DNA of 64,000 bases from Actinomadura hallensis (GTDB lineage: Bacteria; Actinomycetota; Actinomycetes; Streptosporangiales; Streptosporangiaceae). Position numbers and translations under genes: made by a program. The DNA lies in assembly GCF_006716765.1 (NCBI RefSeq), contig NZ_VFPO01000001.1:5766001-5830000 (forward strand). The letters run 5' to 3'. Numbering within the stretch: the stretch's first letter is position 1; each line of letters opens with the position of its first letter. This document shows, piece after piece, positions 1-6,464 of this stretch. The notes beneath the pieces were generated by a model. That model saw only the letters and a list, made by a program, of their open reading frames with translations. It did no database searches and had not been told where the DNA came from.

Positions 1-213
1 GAGGGCGCCTCCGCGGCGTCGTCCACGGTCATGCTCGACGCCGTGACACGGCTCGACCTTCCGGAGCCCGGGGACACCGGCGCCGCCTACGTGGCCGGGG
101 AGGCGCGGACCTGCCAACTGGTCCGCGACCACCTCGTGCGCGACCGCGGGTGGCCGCGCAAGTCCATCAAGGTCAAGCCGTTCTGGGCGCCCGGCAAGCG
201 CGGCCTGCACTGA
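1..213 (+). CDS. Siderophore-interacting protein, C-terminal end (cut by window)
   Basis: Only the last 70 residues are present; the frame is open to the first base of the window, so the start lies outside. The tail contains YVAGEARTCQLVRDHLV, an alpha-helical NADPH-binding-side motif, and ends in WAPGKRGLH. Both are characteristic of the C-terminal domain of siderophore-interacting FAD/NAD(P)H ferric reductases (SIP/ViuB family), cytoplasmic enzymes that reduce iron in imported ferric siderophores. The match is from recalled family patterns and only a third or less of the protein is visible, so substrate cannot be judged. No terminator hairpin is obvious directly after the stop. Confidence 0.8.
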   Translation, partial: EGASAASSTVMLDAVTRLDLPEPGDTGAAYVAGEARTCQLVRDHLVRDRGWPRKSIKVKPFWAPGKRGLH

Positions 214-372
214 CGCTCGGCGGGTCAGGCGGACGAGGGCGCAGCCAGACCCCGACGGTGACCACGTATCGACCGGTGCAACGGACACCGCAACCGTCCC
301 GGGAACCGCGGGTACCTGCGCGGGGTCTTACCGAATGGCAATGACCGGGCCGCTGGAGAGGGGGGCAGGTGA

Positions 373-582
373 CCGGTTCGCCTGCGAGCGCCGACAGCCG
401 CGTACGACCGGGCGTGTTCGACGCAGGTCCGGTGGCTGTTCGAGGAGCGAGGGCGGGACGGCGAACGCCTGCACAACGTCTCCGGCATCGCCGCGATCCT
501 CGGCATGAGCGACGCGGCGGTCTACCAGCACCTCACCCCTGACCAGCAGCGACAGGCGCATCCCCCGCCGAACGACCCCTGA
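373..582 (+). pseudogene. Remnant of an HTH-type regulator or recombinase
   Basis: A 69-codon frame, open from a TGA at 370 to a TGA at 580, encodes VRWLFEERGRDGE then NVSGIAAILGMSDAAVYQHL. The second part is a good helix-turn-helix: a helix with AAILGMS followed by a recognition helix AAVYQHL, as in resolvase or MarR/TetR-like DNA-binding segments. There is no ATG, GTG or TTG upstream of the HTH, only a CTG, and no ribosome-binding site. I read it as a broken gene fragment. It lies in a region where the next genes are also degraded. The parent family cannot be named with certainty. Confidence 0.35.
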
Positions 583-609
583 CCGACGCGGCCACGGGCC
601 CGCCCATGG

Positions 610-822
610 CTAACTTTCCAGGTCGTACTCGCTCGCCTTCACACGGTCGGCGAACACCCGCCACGCCGCAGAACCGAACGCCAGACGCGGCCCGTCCGGG
701 TCCTTGGAATCACGCACCGCCACCGCAGGCGCGACACCCGCGACCTCTACACAGTTCCCGCCCTGGCCACCGCTTCGACTGCTCTTACGCCACCGGGCGC
801 CTGATAGGTCCGAGATGCTCAT
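610..822 (-). CDS. DUF397 domain protein
   Basis: Seventy residues, the normal size for this actinobacterial family. It carries the family hallmarks: ARWRKSSRSGGQGGNCVEVA near the N-terminus, AVRDSKDPDGPRLAF in the middle and a WRVFADRVK-type C-terminus. DUF397 proteins are small partners of XRE/DUF5753 regulators, and in Streptomyces the pairs (BldB/WhiJ-like systems) affect development and antibiotic production. Here it overlaps the stop of the upstream DUF5753 gene by four bases (ATGA), so the two are translationally coupled. Because that partner looks scrambled, this DUF397 protein may be an orphan. Confidence 0.85.
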   Translation of the reverse strand: MSISDLSGARWRKSSRSGGQGGNCVEVAGVAPAVAVRDSKDPDGPRLAFGSAAWRVFADRVKASEYDLES

Positions 823-1388
823 CTGTACTCCTCCGCCTTCTCCAAGATCATCTTGAGCGACGCTCCGGCGGGCAGTGCCTCTCCCATAACGAGATGGAAC
901 CGAACCGATGTCGCCTCGACTTTACTCGGATCATGGATCAGCTGGCCCAACCCCGGAAATTCCAGATAGGCGGCCTTCTCCTCGCCCGGCAGTTGCAGGA
1001 TCTCGAACGACCCATCGAGACCGGCCCAGGTGATCGACTCAAAGGGAAGCACTCGCACCTGGACGTTCGGGTGATCCCTCATGACCTGGGCCAGGTGGTT
1101 CAGTTGATTCCGGAACGCCTCGCGACCTCCGGCGGGCCTCCGAAGCGCGGATTCGTCGATCACGAACCACATGCGGGGCGGCCTCGACTTCCGGAGGATC
1201 GTTTGCCGAGCGGAGAACCCCCAATGGCCGCTGAGCCGAGCGTCACCACGCGAGACACCCTCATCCGGACCTTCGGCACCGTCCTGCGGGGCTATCGGGA
1301 AGCGGGTCGGCTCGACCCCGGCCTTGGGGTCATGAAGGCTCGCGACCCATTCACCGAGCCGCCCGTTTTTCCGCGCTCGCACCGGCAC
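819..1388 (-). pseudogene. DUF5753 (Scr1-type) regulator, rearranged and truncated
   Basis: The 189-codon frame ends in a convincing DUF5753 C-terminal half: RQTILRKSRPPRMWFVIDE, then ALRRPAGGREAFRNQL, VQVRVLPFESITWAGL and YLEFPGLGQLI. Intact members are about 270-290 residues and begin with an XRE helix-turn-helix. Here no HTH is present on this strand. The segment between about 1,210 and 1,316 reads instead, on the plus strand, as the first 30 or so residues of a typical Scr1-family protein. The residues upstream of that (NGRLGEWVASLHD) resemble the linker before DUF5753. I infer internal inversion plus deletion, so DNA binding should be lost. The intact open frame could still yield a protein. 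Confidence 0.65.
1224..1316 (+). pseudogene. Inverted N-terminal fragment of an Scr1/XRE regulator
   Basis: On the plus strand, inside the minus-strand DUF5753 frame, an ATG preceded by GGAG eight bases upstream starts MAAEPSVTTRDTLIRTFG followed by TVLRGYREAGRLD. This is the usual opening of XRE/DUF5753 proteins up to the first helix of the HTH, after which similarity stops. Its presence opposite the DUF5753 half suggests that the 5' end of the same gene was inverted. The family match is from memory of the pattern; a search is needed to fix breakpoints. Confidence 0.45.
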
Positions 1389-1418
1389 TCGGCATCGCGC
1401 CGAGTGTCGTCGGTGCGA

Positions 1419-1829
1419 TTACTTCCATTCGAAGACCGTGGTCTCGGTCTTTCCGCTCGCGTCCGCGTCGTACTCGAACACGCAGGCCATCTTGTTCAGG
1501 CTCGAGAACTTCTCGGACGTCGTCCGGTAGAAGATCGAGCCTCGGAACGAGGTGGCGCCGTCGTTCAGGAGCCGGCCGACTCCCGTGCCCGTCCACACGG
1601 CGGTCTCTCCGTCGCCGAACATCGTGCAACCCTGGCCTTCACCGCGCAGGACGCCGTCCGAGCCGAGAGTCGACACGTACGTTCCCATGTCCACGGCCTC
1701 TTCGTCGAGAAGCCGGCCACGGGATTCGAACGAGACCTCGACCCGTGCTTCGCCCTGCTCGGTCGGCGGCAGAACGCGAGTCCCCGTGACCTGCCCCGTG
1801 TCATGACCCAATTGATCGCCCAATGCCAT
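1419..1829 (-). CDS. Conserved hypothetical protein, 136 residues
   Basis: Starts at an ATG with a good AGGGGGCG ribosome-binding site. The protein is soluble and rich in beta strands with glycine turns: LGSDGVLRGEGQGCTMFGDG, TAVWTGTGVGRLL and FRGSIFYRTTSEKFSSLN, ending FEYDADASGKTETTVFEWK. This layout resembles a family of small bacterial proteins of allene-oxide-cyclase-like beta-barrel appearance, but I know no function for it. No signal peptide or membrane segment. It stands alone between two degraded loci, and its codon usage is less extreme than its neighbours, consistent with acquired DNA. Confidence 0.6.
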   Translation of the reverse strand: MALGDQLGHDTGQVTGTRVLPPTEQGEARVEVSFESRGRLLDEEAVDMGTYVSTLGSDGVLRGEGQGCTMFGDGETAVWTGTGVGRLLNDGATSFRGSIFYRTTSEKFSSLNKMACVFEYDADASGKTETTVFEWK

Positions 1830-1899
1830 CTTCGTTCGCCCCCTGTCCGGTATCGCTTATTTCCAGTCGAACACCGGTCCCGCCCGCCGGTCAACGGCG

Positions 1900-2589
1900 T
1901 CAGCGCGTGCGGAAGTCCCCCTTGCCTCCCGCCTTTCGGCAATAGGGATCTCCGTCCGCGACGGTGTTGAAATTCCGGGCAAAGGCGCGGGAGAACGGTG
2001 AACCGCTGCCGCGCCCCGCGCGGGGCGCGGCGGCCGCGTCGTCCAAGCCGTTCATGTCGGACAGGCCGGCGAGCGTCTTCACCGTCGTGGCCGCCGGGAA
2101 TCTCAGAACGGCGGTGGCAGCCCCTGGGGCGGGTACCCGTGGCCGTGCGGCCCGACGGGGGCGGGAACGGCGGGGCCGGGGGTCCGGTGCCGCCGTGTCA
2201 GGAGGACCACCACCACGCCGCGCGGCGGGCCCCTCGGCGGCCATGACCTCGTGAGCCATCGCTTGTCCCCATGTGAGGTCGACCCTGTAGAAGACCGTCT
2301 CGCCCGGTTGCAGCGTGTCGGTGTACCGCCCGGCCCCGTCCAGAGCGGGCGCGGTCCTGAACGAGCCGCCGCCGGTGACTTCCTCGGGCGTGCCGCCCGG
2401 CCGCCGGAAGGTCACCGGCTCTCCGGGCTCCTCGCCCTCCCCGCCCTTCTCGACCGGCGGTTCCAGCATGAACACCAGTTCCAGTGGGACGGGTCCGTCG
2501 GCGCCGCCGAAGAGCCCGTCCCGCCTGACGCTGAAGTAGAACCGGCCCGGCCGGGCGCAGCGCCGAGCATCCCGGCTATGTCCGTGTGA
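1900..2589 (-). pseudogene. Decayed C-terminal part of an exported actinobacterial protein
   Basis: Between about 2,560 and 2,240 the minus strand encodes RFYFSVRRDGLFGGADGPVP, then ELVFMLEPPVEKGGE and GRYTDTLQPGETVFYRVDL TWGQ. I recognise this as the periplasmic/extracellular repeat-like domain found at the C-terminus of large secreted or membrane proteins of actinomycetes, in which a YTDT...G..VFYRV..WGQ motif recurs. Beyond TWGQAMAHEV the reading turns into arginine/proline-rich noise until a stop at 1,900, and upstream it meets a stop near 2,606 with no start codon. It is therefore a fragment. The function of the parent family is not known to me. Confidence 0.5.
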
Positions 2590-2707
2590 TGCAGTCGAGC
2601 CGGTTCAGGACCTCCATGGACGAGAGCCCGTCCTGACCTCCTTTACACGGGCCGTTCCGCTCCCCTGCCAGGAGAGCCCATCCTGCGGTCCGCGCCGCCG
2701 GCACGGA

Positions 2708-2952
2708 TCAACTGTCGGGATGGGCATTGTTGATCACGATGGTCTCCCCCATGACGAGGTAGTAGACGGTGACGTCATCGCGGGTGACGGTGTAATGCGC
2801 GTGTTCCAGACCCTCGATGCCGAGCGGCTTTGCATCGGGCGGGATCGGGTCGCTCATTAACGACATGATCACCAGCTGGATCGCGGTCCGGTAGTGGAGC
2901 GCCATGCTCGAGATCTGGAGCCGGAGGGTTCGGGCGACGACCAGGTGATCAG
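2708..2952 (-). pseudogene. Probable type II toxin gene with lost start codon and frameshift
   Basis: The distal part, ALHYRTAIQLVIMSL then AHYTVTRDDVTVYYLVMG ETIVINNAHPDS, looks like a small RelE/ParE-like partner of the Phd-type antitoxin just upstream. The N-terminus is split. At the antitoxin stop, where an ATGA overlap is expected, the sequence reads CTGA, so the frame starting LITWSSPE has CTG in place of ATG. After SPE (about 2,926-2,934) one missing base shifts the reading into the frame of LRLQISSMALHYR. An alternative is a TTG start a few bases upstream giving an unbroken but odd 82-residue product. I favour an inactivated toxin. Confidence 0.5.
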
Positions 2953-3236
2953 GCAAGCCAGTCCCCTGAAGCGACCTGTTCGCGGGTGTAGACCTCGTAG
3001 CCGGGCGGGGTCCGGCCGGCGTCCAGATACGGCTTGATGCGGCCGGCCTCCTGGTCGGCGAGCCTTGCCGCACGCTCCCGGCGCAACTGCTGAAGCTCCT
3101 GCCACTCCTGCTCGGTGATCATCACCACGGGGTCCCGGCCGTTCTTGGTGATGCGGGGATGTGCCCTGCCGTGGACCACGGCGGCGTGCATGTCACCGAG
3201 GCGCTTGCGGGCCTCCTTGATCGGATACGACTCCAT
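2949..3236 (-). CDS. Phd/YefM-type antitoxin
   Basis: Ninety-five residues beginning MESYPIKEARKRLGDMHAAV, then HPRITKNGRDPVVMI and TEQEWQELQQLRRER. This is the Phd/YefM pattern: an N-terminal DNA-binding fold with the conserved I.EAR..LG..H start and a K.G..VV.I strand, followed by a helical toxin-neutralising tail (residues about 45-95). The ATG at 3,236 is the only start in frame. A TATGAT hexamer lies only six bases upstream, so the message is probably leaderless. A 26-bp palindrome further upstream is the likely autoregulatory operator. The downstream toxin appears damaged, so the antitoxin may be retained as a repressor or as protection against a related toxin. Confidence 0.85.
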   Translation of the reverse strand: MESYPIKEARKRLGDMHAAVVHGRAHPRITKNGRDPVVMITEQEWQELQQLRRERAARLADQEAGRIKPYLDAGRTPPGYEVYTREQVASGDWLA

Positions 3237-3242
3237 GTCCCG

Positions 3243-3248
3243 ATCATA
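3243..3248 (-). promoter_or_regulatory. -10 box of the antitoxin promoter (leaderless)
   Basis: TATGAT on the minus strand ends six bases before the antitoxin ATG, which would place the transcription start at or next to the start codon. TTGTGC, within the palindrome, is a possible -35 at 20 bp, longer than ideal. Confidence 0.5.
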
Positions 3249-3266
3249 GTGTGCAGAGTGATAGAA

Positions 3267-3292
3267 GTGCACAAGGTGTACACCTTGTGCAC
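3267..3292. promoter_or_regulatory. Perfect 26-bp palindrome, probable antitoxin operator
   Basis: The two 13-base halves, GTGCACAAGGTGT and its complement, meet without a spacer. Phd/YefM antitoxins bind palindromes of this kind over their own promoters. It lies 30 bp upstream of the antitoxin start and overlaps the -35 region, so bound repressor would block transcription. A weaker half-site GTGCA is repeated at 3,251-3,255. Confidence 0.7.
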
Positions 3293-3328
3293 GAAGTTGC
3301 CTCCCCATGGTGGGGCACGGGGCGGTGA

Positions 3329-4603
3329 TCAGGAGATCCGGTCGATGATCAGGGGGTGGAGGGACGGGACGCCGTTCTCGGTGATCTCGTACGCGCCGTC
3401 CAGCGCCTCCAGGGCGCGGGGCAGGCGGGTCTCGTCGTCGGTGTGCAGGGTCAGGAGCGGCTGCCCCTGCTGGACCGTGTCGCCCGGCTTGGCGTGGCAG
3501 ATCACGCCCGCGGCGGCCGAGACCGGGTCCTCCTTGCGGGCGCGGCCCGCGCCCAGCCGCCAGGCGGCGACGCCGACGCCGTAGGCGTCCAGGCGGGTCA
3601 GGACGCCCGTGGACGGGGCCGTCACCGTGTGGGTCTCGCGGGCGGACGGCAGCGGCGCGTCCGGGTCGCCGCCCTGCGCGGTGATCATCCGGCGCCAGAC
3701 GTCCATCGCGGAGCCGTCCTTCAGCGCGTCGGCCGGGTCCTTCGACGCCAGGCCGGCGGCGGCGAGCATCTCGCGGGCCAGGGTCAGCGTCAGCTCGACC
3801 ACGTCGTCCGGGCCGCCGCCCGCGAGGACCTCGACGGACTCGGCCACCTCGACGGCGTTGCCGACCGCGTTGCCGAGCGGGCGGTCCATGGCGGTGAGCA
3901 GCGCGACGGTCCGCAGGCCGTGGTCGGCGCCGATCGCGACCATCGTCTCGGCCAGCTCGCGGGCGTCCTCGGCGGTCTTCATGAACGCGCCGGAGCCGAC
4001 CTTCACGTCCAGGACGAGCGCGCCCGTCCCCTCCGCGATCTTCTTCGACATGATCGAGGAGGCGATCAGCGGGATCGACTCGACCGTGCCCGTCACGTCG
4101 CGGAGCGCGTACAGCTTGCGGTCGGCGGGGGCGAGCCCGCTGCCCGCCGCGCACACCACCGCCCCGGCGGTGCGCAGCACCTCCAGCATCTCCGCGTTCG
4201 TCAGGGACGCCCGCCAGCCCGAGATCGACTCCAGCTTGTCGAGGGTGCCGCCGGTGTGGCCGAGACCGCGCCCCGACAGCTGCGGGACGGCGGCGCCGCA
4301 CGCGGCGACGAGCGGCGCCAGCGGCAGGGTGATCTTGTCGCCGACGCCGCCGGTGGAGTGCTTGTCGGTGGTGGGGCGGTCCAGGGACGACCAGTCCATC
4401 CGCTCGCCGGACCGGATCATCGCCTCCGTCCAGCGGGCCACCTCGGGGCGGGACATGCCGTTCAGCAGGATCGCCATCGCCAGCGCCGCCATCTGCTCCT
4501 CGGCGATCACGCCGCGGGTGTAGGCGTCGACGGCCCAGTCGATCTGCTCGGGGGTCAGGGTCCCGCCGTCGCGCTTGGTGCGGATGACGTCGATGGCGTC
4601 CAC
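3329..4603 (-). CDS. deoA: Thymidine phosphorylase
   Basis: 424 residues, standard for the family. It catalyses phosphorolysis of thymidine or deoxyuridine to the base and deoxyribose-1-phosphate in the cytoplasm. Visible motifs are MDAIDVIRTKRDGG at the N-terminus (helical domain), the glycosyltransferase-family-3 signature SGRGLGHTGGTLDKLES, the phosphate-binding KHSTGGVGDKITLPL and the C-terminal pyrimidine-phosphorylase domain around VICHAKPGDTVQQGQPLL. It is last in the nucleoside operon, nine bases after cytidine deaminase. Together they turn imported cytidine and thymidine into bases and sugar phosphates. The downstream palindrome belongs to the next gene rather than to a terminator. 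Confidence 0.95.
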   Translation of the reverse strand: MDAIDVIRTKRDGGTLTPEQIDWAVDAYTRGVIAEEQMAALAMAILLNGMSRPEVARWTEAMIRSGERMDWSSLDRPTTDKHSTGGVGDKITLPLAPLVAACGAAVPQLSGRGLGHTGGTLDKLESISGWRASLTNAEMLEVLRTAGAVVCAAGSGLAPADRKLYALRDVTGTVESIPLIASSIMSKKIAEGTGALVLDVKVGSGAFMKTAEDARELAETMVAIGADHGLRTVALLTAMDRPLGNAVGNAVEVAESVEVLAGGGPDDVVELTLTLAREMLAAAGLASKDPADALKDGSAMDVWRRMITAQGGDPDAPLPSARETHTVTAPSTGVLTRLDAYGVGVAAWRLGAGRARKEDPVSAAAGVICHAKPGDTVQQGQPLLTLHTDDETRLPRALEALDGAYEITENGVPSLHPLIIDRIS

Positions 4604-4612
4604 GTGGTCCTC

Positions 4613-5017
4613 TCAGGCTCGTTCGATGAGGTCGTCGGGGCCGAAGGCGTCCGGCAGGACGTCCGACATGGGCAGGACGCCGCGGGGCGTCTCCAGCAAC
4701 ATCGCTGGCCCGCCGTGCTCCCAGAGGAGCTGGCGGCAGCGCCCGCACGGCATCAGCGGGTTCCCGTGCCGGTCGACGACGGCCAGCGCGACCAGCCGGG
4801 GACGCTCCGACGCGCCCGGCCCGTACAGCGCGGACACGACGGCGCACTCCGCGCAGAGCCCCACCCCGTACGAGGCGTTCTCGACGTTGCATCCGGTGAC
4901 GACGCGGCCGTCGTCCACGAGTGCGGCGGCGCCGACCGGGAACCCCGAGTACGGGCAGTACGCACGCGTCATGGCCTCCCGCGCCGCGTCGCGCAGGCCC
5001 GCCCAGTCGATCTCCAT
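4613..5017 (-). CDS. cdd: Cytidine deaminase
   Basis: 134 residues from the ATG at 5,017, which has GAAGG nine bases upstream; an in-frame ATG three codons earlier is too close to the same site. It deaminates cytidine and deoxycytidine to the uridine forms. The zinc site is complete: CAE at residues 55-57 with the catalytic glutamate, and PCGRC at 90-94. The substrate-binding NVENASYG at 44-51 is also present. It sits between the second permease and deoA in the nucleoside operon. Homotetrameric 'short' CDA type. Confidence 0.95.
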   Translation of the reverse strand: MEIDWAGLRDAAREAMTRAYCPYSGFPVGAAALVDDGRVVTGCNVENASYGVGLCAECAVVSALYGPGASERPRLVALAVVDRHGNPLMPCGRCRQLLWEHGGPAMLLETPRGVLPMSDVLPDAFGPDDLIERA

Positions 5018-5108
5018 TGGCCCCATCCTTCTACGGGACGACCCGCCGGCCCCCGGCACACGCCTTGCCTTCCCCGGAGGGACGCCCCCGTCCCCCCGGG
5101 ACACGGTC

Positions 5109-6464
5109 TTATCGTGCCTCACCCCGCCTGTACCGGAGCCCGTTCGCGGCCGGCATGCGGAGCCGCTGGCTGGCCAGCGCCAGGACGAGCAGGGTCGTCA
5201 GGTGCGGCGTGAAGGACACCAGCTCGCCGGGGACGATGTCGCTCATCAGGAACCAGGCGAACAGCCCGACCGCCGCGACCAGCGCCAGGACGGAGCCGAG
5301 GTAGGCGTTGCGGACCTCGCGGCGGCCCGCGTCGGTGACGATCTGCGGGCGCAGCCGGCCCGCCCGCACCGCCTGCCAGACCGCGACGCCGACCAGCAGG
5401 ATCGCCACGAACAGCAGCAGCGCGTGGACGGCCTGCCCGCCGCCGCGGACGTTCATCGCGTCGGTGTAGCCGAACAGCAGCGAGCCCGCGGCCAGGCCGC
5501 CGGGCCGCCAGTTGCCGAAGATCATGGCGGCGAGGCCGATGAAGCCGCGGCCGTTGGTCTGGCCGTCCTGGTAGAGGGGCGCGGCGACGGTGACGAGGAA
5601 CGCGCCCGCCAGCCCGGAGAACGCGCCCGAGATCGTGACGGCGGCGTACTTCATCCGGTAGACCTTCACGCCGAGCGACTCGGCGGCGTACGGGTCCTCG
5701 CCGCAGGAGCGGATCCGCAGCCCGAACGGCGTCCGCCACAGGATCACGAACGTGAGCGGCACCAGCAGCAGCGCGACGAGCGTCAGCAGCGACATCCCGC
5801 TGGTCAGCCCGCGCAGGATGCCCGCGAGGTCGGACACCACGAACCAGTGCCGGTCCTCCACAGCGCCCAGCCAGTCGGGGCTCTGCCAGCCGCCGATCTT
5901 CCCGCCGGACAGCACCGGCATCGTCAGGGTCATGATCGGATCGACGGGCGGGGACTGCCGGGGCCCGCCGCCCAGCGCCTTGGCCTCACCGGTGTTGAAC
6001 AGCAGCCCGGCGAGGAACTGGGTGAGCCCGAGCCCCAGGATGTTGATCGCGACACCGGACACGATGTGGTCGACGCCGAACGACACGGTCGCGATGGCGT
6101 GCAGCAGGCCGCCGAGGGCGCCGCCGAGGATGCCGACGAGCACGCCGATCCACGGGCCCCACTGGTAGCCGGCCCACGCGCCCGTCCACGTCCCGAGGAT
6201 CATCATGCCCTCGAGACCGATGTTGATCACGCCGGACCGCTCGGACCAGAGCCCGCCGAGCCCGGCCAGGAAGATCGGGACGGCGAGGCGCAGCGCGGCG
6301 CTGACCGTCCCGCTGGAGGTCACGGGCTCGGCGTCGTCGATGACGCGGACCAGCGACAGCAGGACCAGCAGCCCGGACGCGATCAGCAGGTAGTGCGGCC
6401 AGCGCAGCCGTCGCCCGCCGTTGGCGGGCGTGCGCACGGCGGCCGGCTCGGTCACGACGCTCAT
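5109..6464 (-). CDS. Nucleoside ABC transporter permease (second)
   Basis: 451 residues, multi-spanning BPD_transp_2 family protein. The conserved core reads WSERSGVINIGLEGMMILG, then GVDHIVSGVAINILGLGLT and the ATPase-contact segment PFGLRIRSCGEDPYAAESLG, followed by SGAFSGLAGAFL. This is the NupQ/YufQ type that pairs with BMP lipoproteins for nucleoside import. The ATG overlaps the stop of the first permease (ATGA). The TAA is 92 bases before the cdd start. The C-terminus has two further hydrophobic stretches ending in a basic tail. Confidence 0.9.
   Translation of the reverse strand: MSVVTEPAAVRTPANGGRRLRWPHYLLIASGLLVLLSLVRVIDDAEPVTSSGTVSAALRLAVPIFLAGLGGLWSERSGVINIGLEGMMILGTWTGAWAGYQWGPWIGVLVGILGGALGGLLHAIATVSFGVDHIVSGVAINILGLGLTQFLAGLLFNTGEAKALGGGPRQSPPVDPIMTLTMPVLSGGKIGGWQSPDWLGAVEDRHWFVVSDLAGILRGLTSGMSLLTLVALLLVPLTFVILWRTPFGLRIRSCGEDPYAAESLGVKVYRMKYAAVTISGAFSGLAGAFLVTVAAPLYQDGQTNGRGFIGLAAMIFGNWRPGGLAAGSLLFGYTDAMNVRGGGQAVHALLLFVAILLVGVAVWQAVRAGRLRPQIVTDAGRREVRNAYLGSVLALVAAVGLFAWFLMSDIVPGELVSFTPHLTTLLVLALASQRLRMPAANGLRYRRGEAR

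Noticed and set aside
606..1970. 454-codon plus-strand frame
   Set aside because: It crosses the DUF397, DUF5753 and hypothetical genes in antisense and has no domain, apart from the short inverted regulator fragment at 1,224-1,316 reported separately.
2949..4892. 647-codon minus-strand frame ending in the antitoxin
   Set aside because: Only the last 95 codons look like protein. The rest lies in a wrong frame of deoA and cdd; the antitoxin ATG at 3,236 has its own promoter and operator.
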